Assembly: GCA_019722365.1 (NCBI GenBank) | Contig: JADFUC010002010.1 | Location: 124,001-188,000, forward strand | Source of the DNA: Lithospermum erythrorhizon | Lineage: Eukaryota; Streptophyta; Magnoliopsida; Boraginales; Boraginaceae | Length of the DNA: 64,000 bases | Reading direction: 5' to 3' | In this document: piece after piece, positions 12,658-26,489 of the stretch | Position numbering within the stretch: the first letter of the stretch is position 1 | Layout of the letters: every line of letters begins with the position of its first letter | Made by a program: the position numbers and the translations under genes | Notes under the pieces: model-generated | Told to the model about the DNA's origin: nothing | The model's input: only the letters and a program-made list of their open reading frames with translations | Database searches by the model: none

Positions 12658-14652
12658 CGAGTATTAGACAATAAGTAAGATATTTCTTTTGTGCCTCATT
12701 CTATATCAATGTACATCATTCATAATGTGATTGCATAATAGTACACTATAACGAGGTAAAACATGGGTAGATGATCACCATACGAAAAATTGTTAATCAT
12801 ATAAAAATTTAATAAGAGCAATGTATCGCAATATAATATGTGCAATGATTTTTATACTCCAACAAGTGATAACAACATTTTACTTTTAATATAAAAATTT
12901 ATGAAAAATAATAAAGAAGTGGAATATCATTATTAAGAAATAAAATGTAAAAAATCGTTGAATTACGTTAAGGACTAAAAAGCACACCCAAATAGTGTTA
13001 AAAGATATTGAAATAACTATTTTCCTCAAACACTACACTTAAATAGGGGGGCTAAAATAGTCATTTGAGAAATAGCTAACAACACTATTTGAGATTGTGT
13101 TTATAGCACCAGTCATCTATAATATTGACAAGCTTGAATCTCTTTATTCTTTTGATTAGATTTTAATTGGCTTTCTTTACATGTCGAGAAGTAAATATTT
13201 AATCTTCAATTACTCTTTAGTTATATTATTAAAAAATTAATACTATGAAAGTATTTTAAAAGACAAATTCAATGATATATATTTTATATTTTTTAGAATA
13301 ATGAATAATTGATTGTCAAAGTTCAATTTTAAAAAAATCAAACAATAATTAAAGTGAATTGAAACAAGTAATATTTATTAATTGACTATTAACTTAAAGT
13401 ATATTATAGTGACCTTCTTTTATATAGAAAAAAGTTAAATATTTATTATAACTGTCATGACTCATGAATTTCACTAAGAACCCCAAATATATAGATTTAG
13501 AGAGAGAAAAAAGTTAAATCAAATACTCAAGCATGCAAGCTCATTGACAAATTTTTCCATCAAACTAACATGTTGTTCGATTAGTGAAGAACTATGATTG
13601 GTGGAAGGAACTTGGGACATAAGGAAACGATAAATAAAAGCCCAAGATTTTAAGTATAATTTTATTATTAATTAATAAAATTTTATCATTCATTTATTCA
13701 AAAATTAAGTTGTTCGTCCTTCCCTAAATTTTTATATATTTTTCTTTATTTATATAATACGGAGTATTAGTAACCGGCATCCTTTTATGTAAAATTTCTA
13801 GTTCGTCCTTTGTTTAAGAATATTAAACTTCAGCTTAAGTAGTAGAAATTCACATATATAGGCATATACAAGCAGATACATTTCAATTTATCTAAAATCA
13901 TAGTCAAAATCTACAAGACCCTTCCCCACAATTTTGGAAGAACAATATGAAACAGACCAAACTCTCATCATCAACTACTTTCTAAAGTAAGCATCGGAGC
14001 GAACCTAGAATGTAACAAGAGTATTCACATGAATACTATATATCTATTAAAATAGCTTATATAGATAAGTCTTTCTTTAATTTAAAGAAGGTTTTAAGTT
14101 CAAAACTTATTCCAATCATTTTTTTTAGCTTTTATTCACTTTATATTTTTTCTAAAATAAATATCTATGTTATATTTTTATATTTTAATTAATGAAATGA
14201 ATATTCTATGAATCCACCCCTGCTGTCATCACATGTCCCTTGACTAGGTCCAATCTTTATGTTGACATTTCTTCTAACTTCTAAGCTTTCCGAAGTGAAT
14301 TTATCAATAGTTGAGATAATTTGAAGAAAACAAAACAGAGGAACGTAAGAAGGGCAAAGTTAAGAATGCGGAATATTGAATGTTTACATGTACATTACTT
14401 TTTTTTGTCGTTTTTATGAGTGCTGGCATAGAATTAAGAAAAAATAGTAAAAAATAAATTAAAAATATATCAAGGCGACGTCAATTAAAAACCATATCAT
14501 TGATTATTGGTTGATAATTTAAACAGAAAAAGTAGTTAAAAAGTATATCGAAAATATAAAAATGTAATTTTTTATGTTAAAACGATAATTATTTTGAAAT
14601 AAAAATTTATGCTAAAAAGACAAATAAAAAAACGGATACAGTAGTTGTTAAT
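12658..14652. other. AT-rich spacer, no gene seen
   Basis: No supported gene. Stowaway-like end fragments occur (acggagta near 13759), and earlier at 11879-11930 two ggagggagta phrases lie close together, probably MITE debris. Confidence 0.45.
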
Positions 14653-14737
14653 AGAGTTGTTAATACATTCATTACGTTCAAATAGAGTTGTTAATACATT
14701 CATTACGTTCAAATAGAGTTGTTAATACATTCATTAC
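14653..14737. repeat. 31 bp tandem repeat, 2.7 copies
   Basis: A unit starting agagttgttaatacattcat begins at 14653, 14684 and 14715 without mismatches. The third copy stops after 23 bases and continues into a short inverted sequence (attacttgttaatacaagtaat). Confidence 0.85.
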
Positions 14738-15003
14738 TTGTTAATACAAGTAATGTATGTGAATCGGCTTCATCGACGGTTGGGTTCCCAAAAAGGCAGA
14801 TGCCAAAAATAGATTTAAATATTCCCTCTAGAAATACCCCATAGGCCATAGCCAAGCAAATATATTCTTGTATACCCACTTGCTTTGAAGTCAAAACACT
14901 TCTTCCCTATCCTTAGACTATCCACAAGTCCACAACCTTCATAGTTTAAGCATTCTTTTCGATTTAAAATTATTTGCTTTTGTTATTTTATATATCATCT
15001 TAC

Positions 15004-15561
15004 TGTTAGGATTTAAGGCCTTAAATTCGCCCAGGAGTTCAGCGATAAATAAGCAGCAGAAATTTAGAATGCGGAAATAAAAGCAGACGAAAATTTTATA
15101 CGGGTTCACTTGATGTGAAGGTATGTCACTTATTCTTCTTTGTGATAAAATTTAATAAGCAGGAGAAGATCGTTCTGGCCCACTCTGTAATTTATGTTGA
15201 TATTTTCTTATACTTTGAAAATTTCAACCCTGGCTATCAAGAACAAGATAAACTCTACAAGTTGTGAAGCAAAAAGCCCATGTTAGCAATTAATATTAAA
15301 AAGACCCACAATATTATTCTAGGTTGTTCTACAATGCCACATATATTTGTGTGATAAATAAAACTCATGAAATTATCCTATATTTATAGGCTAATAAAAC
15401 CTAGTAAGACTATGTAACTGCTTGGGCTCTGAGTCTTCAAAAGCGCCTAAAAAATACAAAACCTACGAGGCCCAGGAATATATCTAGTTAGACTTCAGGA
15501 ATTAGGAAATAAAATTAGAAATTTAGAAAATGGATCTCAAATTAGGTCTTCAATTCCAACA
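15004..15561 (-). repeat. LTR of copy A (3' LTR in element orientation)
   Basis: Begins tgttaggatttaaggcc and ends attccaaca on the plus strand, giving TG...CA ends. The paired LTR is at about 17431-17974. The 5 bp target duplication is unclear: cttac on the left against cttgac on the right. Confidence 0.6.
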
Positions 15562-17430
15562 ATCTCCAACGAAGACAAATTTAGGATCCACAGGTCTTGG
15601 CTTGCCATGCAATGACTTCCAAGAGTTATTAAATCAAACTCATGAAGCTGATAGAAACCGATATCTTAACTTTCGATCGAGAACATCCGAATGACACCCG
15701 ACTTGACTCACAGAAGAGAATACAGAATAGTCACTACCTACCTTGAACTTTTTCCTCGTTGATGATGTGCCTACGCATTTGCCTTTTTGATCTTCTATGA
15801 TCTTATTGAGCACCTTGGAAAACCTCAAGTTTGATTGAGTCGTGATAATTTCCTACTCTTCTACGCTTCCGTTCACGTCGTGACTTCTACTTGATCAATT
15901 CATTGACCCTCGATGTTTTATCGAGAACACCTTTCAACGGTTAGCAAAAGAATCGGGAGGTTGGGAATGCCGCATGACTTTGAAACAACACTTCTTTCGA
16001 GATGATTCATGCGGCCACAGAACCGGTTGCATCCCTTCCCCGAGTTCCTTGACCTCGAACTTATCGCTTGGCAGAAGTATTACATTACATCGGTTAGAAT
16101 TTATCTTTCGACCTTCAATGCATCTTGTTTTACCCTGACTCGCCGAGAATCTCAGAACCTGCCAGCATCGAGCAGGGGAATTTCACAGCGGCAATCCTTT
16201 CTATCTTCATTAGAAACTCCAGTAATAGATCTCGCTGCTTTCTCACACCCGGATCCTCTTGACCTCTTACGAGAACAGTAAGATTCAAAAAGTATAAGAG
16301 TGCACGACTTACGCCGCTAGCTATTACCGTTTGCTCCCCGAACAACACTTCCAGTTACCATCTTAGAAAGTAGTTCGATAACCATCACCCAAATCCGGTG
16401 ACTCACTTAGAAATTAAGCTCTTCCACCCAATTTGGAACATACTTTGTGTGAGTTCGAGAAAGAACCATTAAACTGACTTGATTCCATCTCCCGTACCCT
16501 CTTACGTCAAGCCCCATTCACCGTAATGAATGAAACAGTCCATGTTCGAAACACCATTCACCATTCGCGTTACCTGCATGCAGTATGAAAGAAGCTCCGA
16601 GGAATCTCATCAGGGAATCGGCGGGAGGCGTTCACGGATAAAACCAAAGCGTCGAATAATGCGCTCAGCCTGACATGAGCATCACCGTTAGCTTTGTAGT
16701 GCCTCTTCATTGTGACCCGTTTTGCGCTGACAAAGGTCGAGTACTTCTACCTACACTTTCGCGATCTCCGCTATTTCCAAAACCTACGTCTCTTGTTGCT
16801 TCCTGCTTCCTACGGTTAATGCGGAGACCCTTAGCACCTTCACTTACATGAAGCTTCGTGCACTTCTCGAGACGGGATCTGTTTCCTGACCACCTTAAGT
16901 TCAACTTTGTTAATTTTCTGGGGTACTAGCACGCCCTCATTGGCTCCCGACTTTTTAGTGGCAAGCCAACAAAATCGAGGCCTTGCATGCAAATCAGCAT
17001 TAAGTCTACGAGTCGACGGTTGATTAATAATGCTATTGAGGAAATAGGTAAGGTGTCTCCATTTATGGGTGTACTTTACATCTTAAGGTGAAACGAGTTT
17101 TTTCATAGGAAGTACCTTATTATTTGCGAAGGTTTCTCATCTAGTCCTTTATAAAGCCTTAGTACTTTGTGGGTGGTCTCATAGCAGCAGTTCTTGACCA
17201 AGCGAGTCTAATCACGCCCAATTGTGCATTAAATCCATTGTCCTCATCAATGCTTCTCGAGGCTTCTCCCTGATGGTTTATTCGGCTTAACTTTCAAAAT
17301 GCAGATAATCTCATTCACGCATACCGATGTGGAAAATCAAGTTCGCCAATTTCTGACATGTCCACAATTCCTTACGCTTCGACCATTGAGTTGCTAAACT
17401 CACACTTGAAATACGACGAAGCTCGTGCAG

Positions 17431-17974
17431 TGTGGGATTTAAGACCCGAAATCACTTACGAGTTTCAAGCAATCGATAAAAGCAGCGAAATTTAAGTACG
17501 GAAATAAGCAGAACCGCAAAGAATTTTATCTGGTTCCCCTTGATGTGAAAGGTAGATGCTGTTGGCTGTTGCGAGAATCACTATTAGACAGGAGATCGTT
17601 CACAATACATTTAGAGCACCATGGTATGTTGAAGTATTTTCTTATACAGAAATTTTAACCCTGAAAGCCTATCCAGAACAAAGATAAACTCTCTGAAGTT
17701 CTTGAACAAAAACTATGTTCTTGGTAATATTAAGACCTAATATTATTCTAGGATGAATTTTTTCTATTCTATATATTTGTGTGATAAATAAAACTCATGA
17801 AATCATCTATATTTAGAGCCTAACAAAACCTAGTAAAGCTATGTCTTTCTTGGAGCTCCCAAAGTCTTAGCTGTCTAAAAAAATAAAACCTACAGACTAA
17901 GATATATACAATTGAAATCAAATTAGGAAATAATTAAATCCAAAATAGGTACCACGTTAGGTCTTAAATTCAAG
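17431..17974 (-). repeat. LTR of copy A (5' LTR in element orientation)
   Basis: Diverged from the partner LTR by many substitutions and small indels, which indicates an old insertion. The right boundary is approximate. Confidence 0.55.
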
Positions 17975-18498
17975 ATCTTGACATAATAATTTAATTTTCA
18001 CTTTTTCAATAATTTTGTTTAATCTAAGCCCTCTTACTTGAAAAGCTCCATCCATCCTACTTGAAAAGTATCTAAATATCTCACAATAGAATAGTTAATA
18101 TATTTCAACAAATAATATACATCATTTATAAAAATACTTTACTTCAAAATTTAAAAAATCATCAAAATTCAAAATTAGATTTTTTTTTTTTTTTACCCCA
18201 AAATTAGTAAGAATAGGATGATGAAACAAATTCATTCAATGTACTAATTATCTCAGTTTTAATCGTTTAAAAATTTAGCTCTATATTTATGTTCAAATTG
18301 GTTTTCAACATTATCAGTCTAATTAAAACACTTAAAAGAGTTTTTTATTCAAGAAATAGTCATTCTATTTTTTTTATGGAACAATTCTTTGTTATGATTT
18401 ATAAAAAAAAAAAGATAATACACCATCCACACTTATGAGTTAAGATGTTTTGCATTAATAATAAAATATTTAAGGTAATAATATTTGCCACATCGACC

Positions 18499-21400
18499 GG
18501 GGACGGATCCGGGTTAAAGCATGGGATATTCAGCATAATCAAAATATAAAGCAAGTTAAATAAATAAAATTAAATAATTTTTTTTAAGCTAGATGTTAAA
18601 TAAATGAAAAATAACAACCGTTGAAACTACAACTTTATAAATCATTTCTTACTCTTTTTATTGCTTGACCGATTAATAATATACCGTGTCAGCGGTGCTA
18701 ATATATATGTATAAGTCACCAGCGATCATTAAGTCGGCATTACCCATTTTGCTTCTTAAGTCATCCTTCACGTAATTCATTACTGAAAAAACTCTCTCCA
18801 CACTTGCGGTTGATATTGGTAAAGTCAATACCACCTTCACAAGCTTGTACACAAATCTGAAGGTCTTGTGTTTTTTTGTTCTTACAAGAGTCTTGCAAAG
18901 ATCCGAGAGGACTTTCAAATTGGAAAAATTAGCATCAGGAGCCTAGCAGAATATAAACTTCCAAATTGGGCAACCAACAACCATGCTGACTTACCAGCCA
19001 AAATCCTTTGGATATAATCACGCCATCCTGCGAAGTGATTTAGGATCAAAGCTTCAAATGAGGAACAAGGACTCGAAGCATGCAATACATTACCCAATAA
19101 CTTCCGGTGCTACCGGGGAGTAAAAGCGTTCATTCGGCTCATTATCCATCAATAATATGAGCAATCATATTTGAAATAATGCATAGGTAATGAAGGAGAA
19201 TTATGTTGGGATCTACTATCTTTTCATCTGGTGACTTAAATTAAGACATATTAATCCAAGGTTACCCGCGAAGATAATGATACTCTTTTCGAAAAGAATT
19301 CTTCCCGTCCATGTCTACCGTTAGTTGAAATATTTCTTATGACTTCAACAAGTTGCAAAGCATTCAAAATATCTTGATCACTCCTTTGCAATACTTGAGG
19401 AATAATTCATCATCGCCCCAAAATATAATAATAAGTAGTCAGAAACATGGAACACAAAATCAATTGTTTAAATCCCACTTGATAAACGAGCCTTTTGCTT
19501 GGCTTGCGGCTTTATTATATTTCCATTCGCTAGTACTTGACAACGGGAGTAACCAATTTCTTAAACTGAAACTCTAAAGTGAGATCCCTTCGTGTATGGC
19601 TTCACCTGAGACAATTCTTGATTCAAATAAAATTACAGTTTACCATTATCATTTTCTACTAGTTTTGCAAAGTGACGACTTGTTGTCTTCGGAGCAAAAA
19701 GTAAAATTTGTTTGAGGCAGAAGTATCAAATTGACATCTGAGTAACCTCACCAAATGAATTAGCATCAACATGACATCGAACGATTAAAACAAGAGCTAA
19801 CCGAAGTTGGTGAGCAAAACAAGCTTGTGGATTTTCCTTTTGAATCAATATTTTCAAACCCCCCAAAAAACCTTTCATATTATTTGCCCCATTATATCCT
19901 TGCCCACGAATTTCAGCTACACATAATAAAATCCGGATAACAAAGAATGCCAGGCCCCTTTGGTATTTACTTTTCTTCAACATGAGGCGGTGCCTATCGA
20001 TCTTTCTCTGACAAATTCTACATTATCAACAAAATACAAAACTCACGCGGCTGTTTGTTCATTGTCGAAGTATCTCGGATTCATCAACTAGTACACAAAA
20101 ATATCTGCCAATTTCATACACAATTTTTCTTACTTGATTTCAACCGCCTGACATTAGCAAGATCCTTTACAGATCATTGGTGAAGTCATCTTAAAATTTT
20201 GCTGGCATTTTTTTTATAGCTTCACCAATTTTTCACAATTCCTCCACAACACTTCTACAAACTCTGGTGACCTTATCATAAATTCTCAGGTTTTTTCATA
20301 TTGTGCCTTGCAATGCCAACCCATGCTTTCAAATGGATAAGACATAATCACGCATTTCTCTTTTCGATTATAATTTGAAAGAAACTCTGATACTTAGATT
20401 TTTGATTCAAAAGATCATCACACTTTTTCACACACATGTTATGATGACTATTAGGATTTTTTTCCAACATGTTTTTTTTAAACATTTCTTTAGATGCCAA
20501 CTCCTAAAACCTTTTTTCACAAATGTAGTTTGAGTACTCTCAATACCATAATAGAACAAATAGCAAGGCAAACAATATACGTCATCCCTTTCAATGCTAT
20601 ATTCCAACCAATCATACTCCTTATATCATGTACTACTAAATTTGCGGTTGACACCAGACTTGCCATCAACAGAAAAATCATTCATATAAATTCGAGTTGG
20701 CTCTTTCAAAAGATAAGCTCTTCGTACCTCATCTTGATCATTTGGATGATACTCAATAATTTGTTTTCTTTTTGCTGGATCAGACTCCAAATATATCCCC
20801 TTTTGATTAGTTTCATTAGGAATTGAAGGTGGAATTAGAGGTGAAATCGGACTTTCGTGTGGTGGCTCGGATTGTGCATTAGTTGAACTAGTAACTACAC
20901 TTGAATCCCAGAATCTCGGTTTCGGCTTGAAAAATTTATGCATTCTAAATAACAAAAAATATATTTAGTTAGTAACAACACAAAAACCAACATAAACAAA
21001 CAATAAACTAATGAACTAACAGTACATACGAGAACATACCAAAATAAACTAACAATAAACTAATGAACTAATAAGACTATTTAACTAACTAACAAATCAT
21101 TGAAACCAAAATTACAATTGACATTGAAGTAATTAACAAACCAACTAAATCAATTTACAAAAGAAAATTAAAATTGAAGTAATTAATTAACCAACAAAGT
21201 TATTATTAACCAATACCAAAATTGAAATTGGACCAACATTGAAATTGAAACCAAACAAATAGAGAATAATTGTTGAATAACAAACCTTTTTAAAATTTAA
21301 TTCAAACAAAATGAAATTGCAAAATTAAGCAAGAAAACTAATGAATAATCAATTGAGTATTTCAGAAAAAATAAAATAATAATTCTTGATTATAGTTAAT

Positions 21401-21703
21401 TATTATTTGTATGGTTGTACCTCTTTTTTGGAACTTGGAAGAGCAATGACAATGAGATAGGGAGAGCCGAAAAGGAGAGGAAGAAAGATGAGAGAGGGAG
21501 AGCCGAGAGGGAGAGGAAGAGAGGAGGGATTTTGTGTAAGTGAAAATGGGAGGGAGACGTGAGGCTTTTTAAGTTCTAAGGAGGGGTTTTTTATGTTTTT
21601 CGCACAAAAAAAAGTGTAGTGCTAAGAATTGAACTCTTGATCTATTGTTTGAAAGTTAACTACTATATATTGAATATCCTGAATACCTATGGATCCGCCC
21701 CTG
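18499..21703 (-). mobile_element. hAT-family DNA transposon with decayed transposase
   Basis: The left end ggggacggatcc and the right end ggatccgcccctg form imperfect terminal inverted repeats (caggggcggatcc is a common end of plant hAT elements of the TTF/ZMYM1-like type). The flanks catcgacc (18491-18498) and catcaacc (21704-21711) match at 7 of 8 positions, as expected for an 8 bp hAT target duplication. Three minus-strand blocks of transposase lie inside in the right order: N-terminal at 20955-20626, central at 19983-19726, C-terminal dimerisation region at 18918-18673. Stops and missing blocks lie between them, so the copy is inactive. The total length, 3.2 kb, fits the family. Confidence 0.85.
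18673..20955 (-). pseudogene. hAT transposase (TTF-type/ZMYM1-like) pseudogene
   Basis: N-terminal block (20955-20626) starts with a KFFKPK motif and contains the conserved segment YHPNDQDEVRRAYLLKEP typical before the TTF zinc finger. The central block (19983-19726) carries IRGQGYNGANNMKG and a CFAHQLRLALV segment, both hallmarks of the catalytic region, though residues usually found before CFAHQL are missing. The C-terminal block (18918-18673) contains LTLPISTASVERVFSVMN, the hAT dimerisation signature. The reading frame is broken at several places. The family moves by cut-and-paste in the nucleus; this copy cannot make a full protein. Confidence 0.85.
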
Positions 21704-22128
21704 CATCAACCCTTGATGATCAACAACTTAATTTTATATTTTCATCCCTCAATTTATTGCTTTACCAAAAGTTACATACTCCATACTATTATGCATTATT
21801 AAAATAATTTATCACTTTTATTACACACGTATTTATTTATTTTGTAATTAAAAAATTTAGAAGTATTTTAGTGTTTCAAATAGGATGGAAACAAAATTAT
21901 AAATAGTTGATCACTTTTACATGAGTGGATAAAAATCTTGAAAATAATTTATAAGTTAATTATATAATATGTGAAAAAGTTTGGAGATATTTAAAACATG
22001 AGGGGTATGGTCTTGGAAGGAAGATATGGTATGCTTTAATGATAATTATTGTTGTTGGGACAACTACACCCATATTCGACATGCCATGGTATTATGCCAA
22101 CTAGTTGATTTTAAAAAAACAAACAAAT

Positions 22129-22304
22129 TGTTATGAATCATTTATCTCTTTTAATGAATGACAATCAATTAGCTAGAAAATAAAAAGAGTTATGTATAAA
22201 TCTATCACTTGTAGAGCCTATAAATAGGCCTCCATGTATTATATTCTCATATGAATAAAATTCTCTCTTCCTCTATTGTCTTGTTCTCTCTATTATTTAC
22301 AATA
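22129..22304 (+). repeat. 5' LTR with TATA box
   Basis: 176 bp, TG start, contains gcctataaatagg as a clear TATA box at about 22219-22226. Confidence 0.8.
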
Positions 22305-22333
22305 CGTTATTAGTACGATCAAACTCTTCAACT

Positions 22334-22419
22334 AAAATAAATGTATGTACGATGCAAATATAATAGTGTCAAACTTAAAATAAATGTATGTACGATGCAA
22401 ATATAATAGTGTCAACTTA
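22334..22419. repeat. 43 bp tandem duplication
   Basis: The unit starting aaaataaatgtatgtacgat occurs at 22334 and 22377, almost perfect, just inside the 5' LTR. Confidence 0.85.
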
Positions 22420-23648
22420 CTTATGGTCAGGAAGACGAGGGATTTTTACTGAGTAACCATTCTCACAAACAAAATAAGTGTACATAAATTCTTGTAATCT
22501 ATCCCTGTGCTGCTTCAGGTAAATTTACTAATCATTATCTTGTAAAGTATTTTTTGTCTCAACGCTGAGTTGAAATTATTCTACATAAAATTTTTATTTT
22601 TGGCTCTTCACAAATTGATAGAACTTAATAAATATTTGATTAAGGTTTTATTTATTATATTTGATAGCCTTTATTGATAATGATGTATTTATGAGTACAA
22701 AAGATAATCTATCTGCTATATATAATGTCACAGTTTGGGTTATTCTGAAAGTGAAATAGAATTAATATTTCATTTTCATTGATAATTTTTTATTTTATTT
22801 TAATTTTAAGTAGTAACTTCTTCGAATTAGCAAACATGAAGATAAATTCTCGTAAAAGCTACTACTATAAATATTATCTACTACGTAATAATTCCGTAAT
22901 TATCACCAAGAGAAAATAAAAATTTGTTTACTTGATCCTCTATCTTTATTTATGGTAAGCTTTTTTAAATGCTTATTTAACTTAGTTTTTTTTTAAATTT
23001 CATTATAATTTTATTATAAAAATAATAAATTTCTTGACAGCGTACACATATAATAGTTAGTATTAAATACCTAAACCTCAAAATTTATTGATGGTTAATT
23101 TGATATGTTTGTTGTGTTTATATTTACAATTATATATTAACATATATAATATATAATTTATCAATAATCTTAATATAAAATTGTACCCTTGTTTTCGTTC
23201 TCTTTATTAGCTTAACAATAAACATAGACACCGTAATCACTTAATCTCTGTGGCACATTATTATTATGATCATACAAACATACCAACATAAATGTATTAC
23301 GGAGTACTACCTTTGATAACATGTTTTACGTTATCAGTACTCATGATTTACTTCGCAATAATCATGAATTGACATTGTGATTTAAGTTCATCTAATCATA
23401 ATTTAATAATTATAAAATATTATAAAATCGAGACTTTTATTAGGATTTGAAACCTTAAATTAAGAGGATTAGTGATAAGATTTTCTGGGAAGGTTTATCT
23501 TTGAGATTTTATTCTTTTGTAAAATAAATTATTTTGGGTTGTTTTAAAATAATAATTTATTAATAAATATGGCAATATACCGTCGGGTATATAACGGGAC
23601 TATGATACGTCGAATTATTCCCAGATCGGCCCGTCTCTGTTATTTCTT

Positions 23649-23915
23649 TGTCGGGATTTCTTGAATTACCATCGGTTGACCCGACTACTTTCTAGTCTAC
23701 ATTTATTTACCATGAGGATTCAATGAATCGCGTCGGTTGATCATTACTTACAGTCATTTATTGCGTCGGGATTCATTAAAATCACGGTTTTCCGACTACT
23801 TTCGAGTCCATATTTATCTACCATCGGAATTAATTGAAATATCATCGGTAGACTTAAACATATTTTTCCAGTCATTTTTTTTATCCCGTCGAGGATTCAT
23901 TGAATCGGCTATCGA
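23649..23915. repeat. Diverged minisatellite, unit about 60 bp
   Basis: Four to five units alternate phrases such as cgtcgggattcattaaaatc, catcggttgacccgactact, tagtctacatttatttacca and catcggaattaattgaaata. Units differ from each other by many substitutions. It lies within the gutted copia element and could come from a nested LTR or an older satellite. Confidence 0.5.
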
Positions 23916-26489
23916 GTTCATTGAATGTATTACTTTTATTAAAGAAGTCATGTATTTTTTATTATGTCTAAGAAGGCGTTCAAAACTTGTGGGATAATAT
24001 TGACTGGAAGATAAAGTTGGATTATGAAAGAGGGAGTGAAGTATCACATTTGTGAATGCACTTTGAATCATTCTTCGACTCTGTTTGATGAGTTTCAGCT
24101 AGTGAAGTCGGGGTGTTGTGCTCAAGTGGACACCTCTTTTGGGACATAAATACGAGTATGTTTTCACCATCCCCAGTTCCCTTGAGGCCAGCGATTGCCA
24201 TTAAAGTGGATGCCCTTTGGGTCATCTTTGTATTCACCTTTAGGAAACCGTAGGAGAAGTCGGTGGAGTCTTGCAAATTGATTAATGCAAGTTACAGATC
24301 CATATTCAAGTGTCTTGAGAGGTCGGATGAGATTGATGGAAATTCATATGCATAACTTGATATTAAAAATCAAATATGCATATAAACATGAGTGGGAATT
24401 GAGTATTATATATTCAGATCTACAATTTATATAATACAATATGAATAAACGAGAAACACTACAGTCTGTGCGTGAGCTTTATCAACAAATCTTTCATAAT
24501 TGCGCCTCCTTTGAATTCCGATCACTAGCATCACGAAAATGGTGATGCCTGCAGTTAGTTGCGCACGGGGAAAGGTTGAATCCGGTGCCCAGGTACGCTA
24601 AAACATGGAGAATTGGATGATCAAATCGAAGGGGAGAAAACTATCAAGTTTCTGCCAATTTAATTCAAACCTTCTCAGAGAAGGATATTTAATATTGGTG
24701 ATTAGTTTTTCTATGTCGCTTCAGAAAGCTATTCATCCTATATATATACATACATATTTGAACCGATAGCTCAATATTTAAATTATTGAGTTGACTGGAT
24801 TTATGATTAAACCATTATATGTAATTAATAATGAGTTACTAATAGGTTGTTCTATGTAATTAACTAACAAATCAATTAAATACTAACAAACCATTATCAA
24901 GTAACTAACAAATCAGTAACGAGTTACTAACAAGTTATTAACAAGCTCAACTAACCAATTGATTAAATAAAAGTAGCTGGATTAGTGTCACGGGTTTATC
25001 CAATTTATATTTTACATTATCAATGTAAAATTCTGGATTGATATTAGATTGATTATAATCAACTCTCAATTTAGCAAATCTTTGTTTATTTACATTTTGA
25101 AATATAACTCAACATCCAACTTTGAATGTGTGTGTGATCTTCTAAGAGCTCGGATAATAGTAACAATATAATAATATAATAGACCGTTAATATTATTATA
25201 ACGGTTAACATGGGGTCAACAATGCGGCATAATCCTCGGTATTATCGTGAGAACCCGACTAGTAATTACAATTACTATAGTTGAACGTTCCGTTTATGTA
25301 ATCACATTCACTAAACTAGTAAATGAATTGTTACAACAATTGTCGCAATGGACATAATAAATGAAACCAATAACTATTGATTTCCAACCTCGGCTGTCGT
25401 GACGGTTTGCCCCACAATTTCTTTGTCTCGCAATCTCTAGTCACAGGCTAACCATAAGAAGTGTGTCAAGAAACACCCACGACTTTCTTTACTCGAACAG
25501 CGAAGCCCGTGCGATAAAGCTGACAACGTTGGGTTCACATAATCAGCCATGATTCTACCAAAGGCCTGAGATCTACCTTGTATATCAAGGATGGACAAAT
25601 CTCTTATAATATATCAACATCTACTGCTATACTTACTGTGTCACCTAACATATGCCGTTATGATCTAAGCTTAAGGTAGGCGTTTGCAGCATAGTCAAAG
25701 CAAGCTATTATAACATAGATAGTTATATACAGGGTCTAAGAATTGCTTTCTAAGCTTCCAACGATTTATAAACAAAATTCATAGAGGCAGAGATATATAT
25801 ATCTTCTATGATTTGTAATTAAAATATTTCCTTCAGTTATGCAAAGGCGGCGACCCATAAGATTGATTAGACTTACAAGCTCAATGATCGAAAATCGATC
25901 ATCAATCGATGACTATGGTGGTCATCAATACTAAGATTTGCCCCCAGCGCGTGACATACGACTAGAATATTGGCTATCTTACGTTTCCAGACTTGAAGAG
26001 GTTCTCTTGTCAACACTTACAGGTTGCCTCTCTATAATATATAGACTTGTGTTGGGATTTATTATTTCAACCAACTGGGAAAAATAAATTACTATATGAA
26101 TTCATATAATGTAGTTAACAATCAGATTGTAAAACAAGAATTACCTTGATGAATCAATTACTTAACGTATTTTAGAAATTAAGTGAACTAGCTCCGACTG
26201 AACCTTGCATCGTTCAGTTTCTTCTTCGATCTCGTGAAATCAAAGTTTGATTTAATCACAGAAGAATATATGAACTCCGAGATGCTTGCTGAAGTCCACA
26301 CGTGTTTCCTTAAGCTTGCATAAAACTCTTAGGTCCTTTGGGACATGCAAAGCCGAAAGACAATGATTGCAATCACGTTCTTAACCAAAAAGCTACTTAC
26401 AAGTAGTCTTTACATCCATCTGCTCGGTTTCTTATACGAATGATCTTACATGACGTTATAGTATTTACATGTACAGATCGGGAGAAAAG

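Larger units (their letters stand above)
15004..17974 (-). mobile_element. Short Ty1-copia-type retrotransposon with gag remnant only (copy A)
   Basis: Two direct repeats, 15004-15561 and about 17431-17974, share the end tgttaggatttaa / tgtgggatttaag and internal phrases (agcagaaattt / agcagcgaaattt, gatgtgaaggta, gtgtgataaataaaactcatgaaat). Read on the minus strand the LTR starts tgttggaattgaagacc, is preceded by a purine tract (gttggagat) as in copia elements, and the other LTR is followed by a degenerate primer-binding sequence (actgcacgagcttcg, compare tggtatcagagc). The interior is only about 1.9 kb and holds gag-like fragments near 17000-17340 but no protease, integrase or reverse transcriptase that I can recognise. 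A second copy with the same layout and strand lies at 32352-35199. This size and content match the TR-GAG class of non-autonomous elements. Confidence 0.65.

Noticed and set aside
16009..16904. Several ORFs inside copia copy A
   Set aside because: They are mostly antisense or broken frames of the element interior; gag orientation is minus and only fragments are recognisable.
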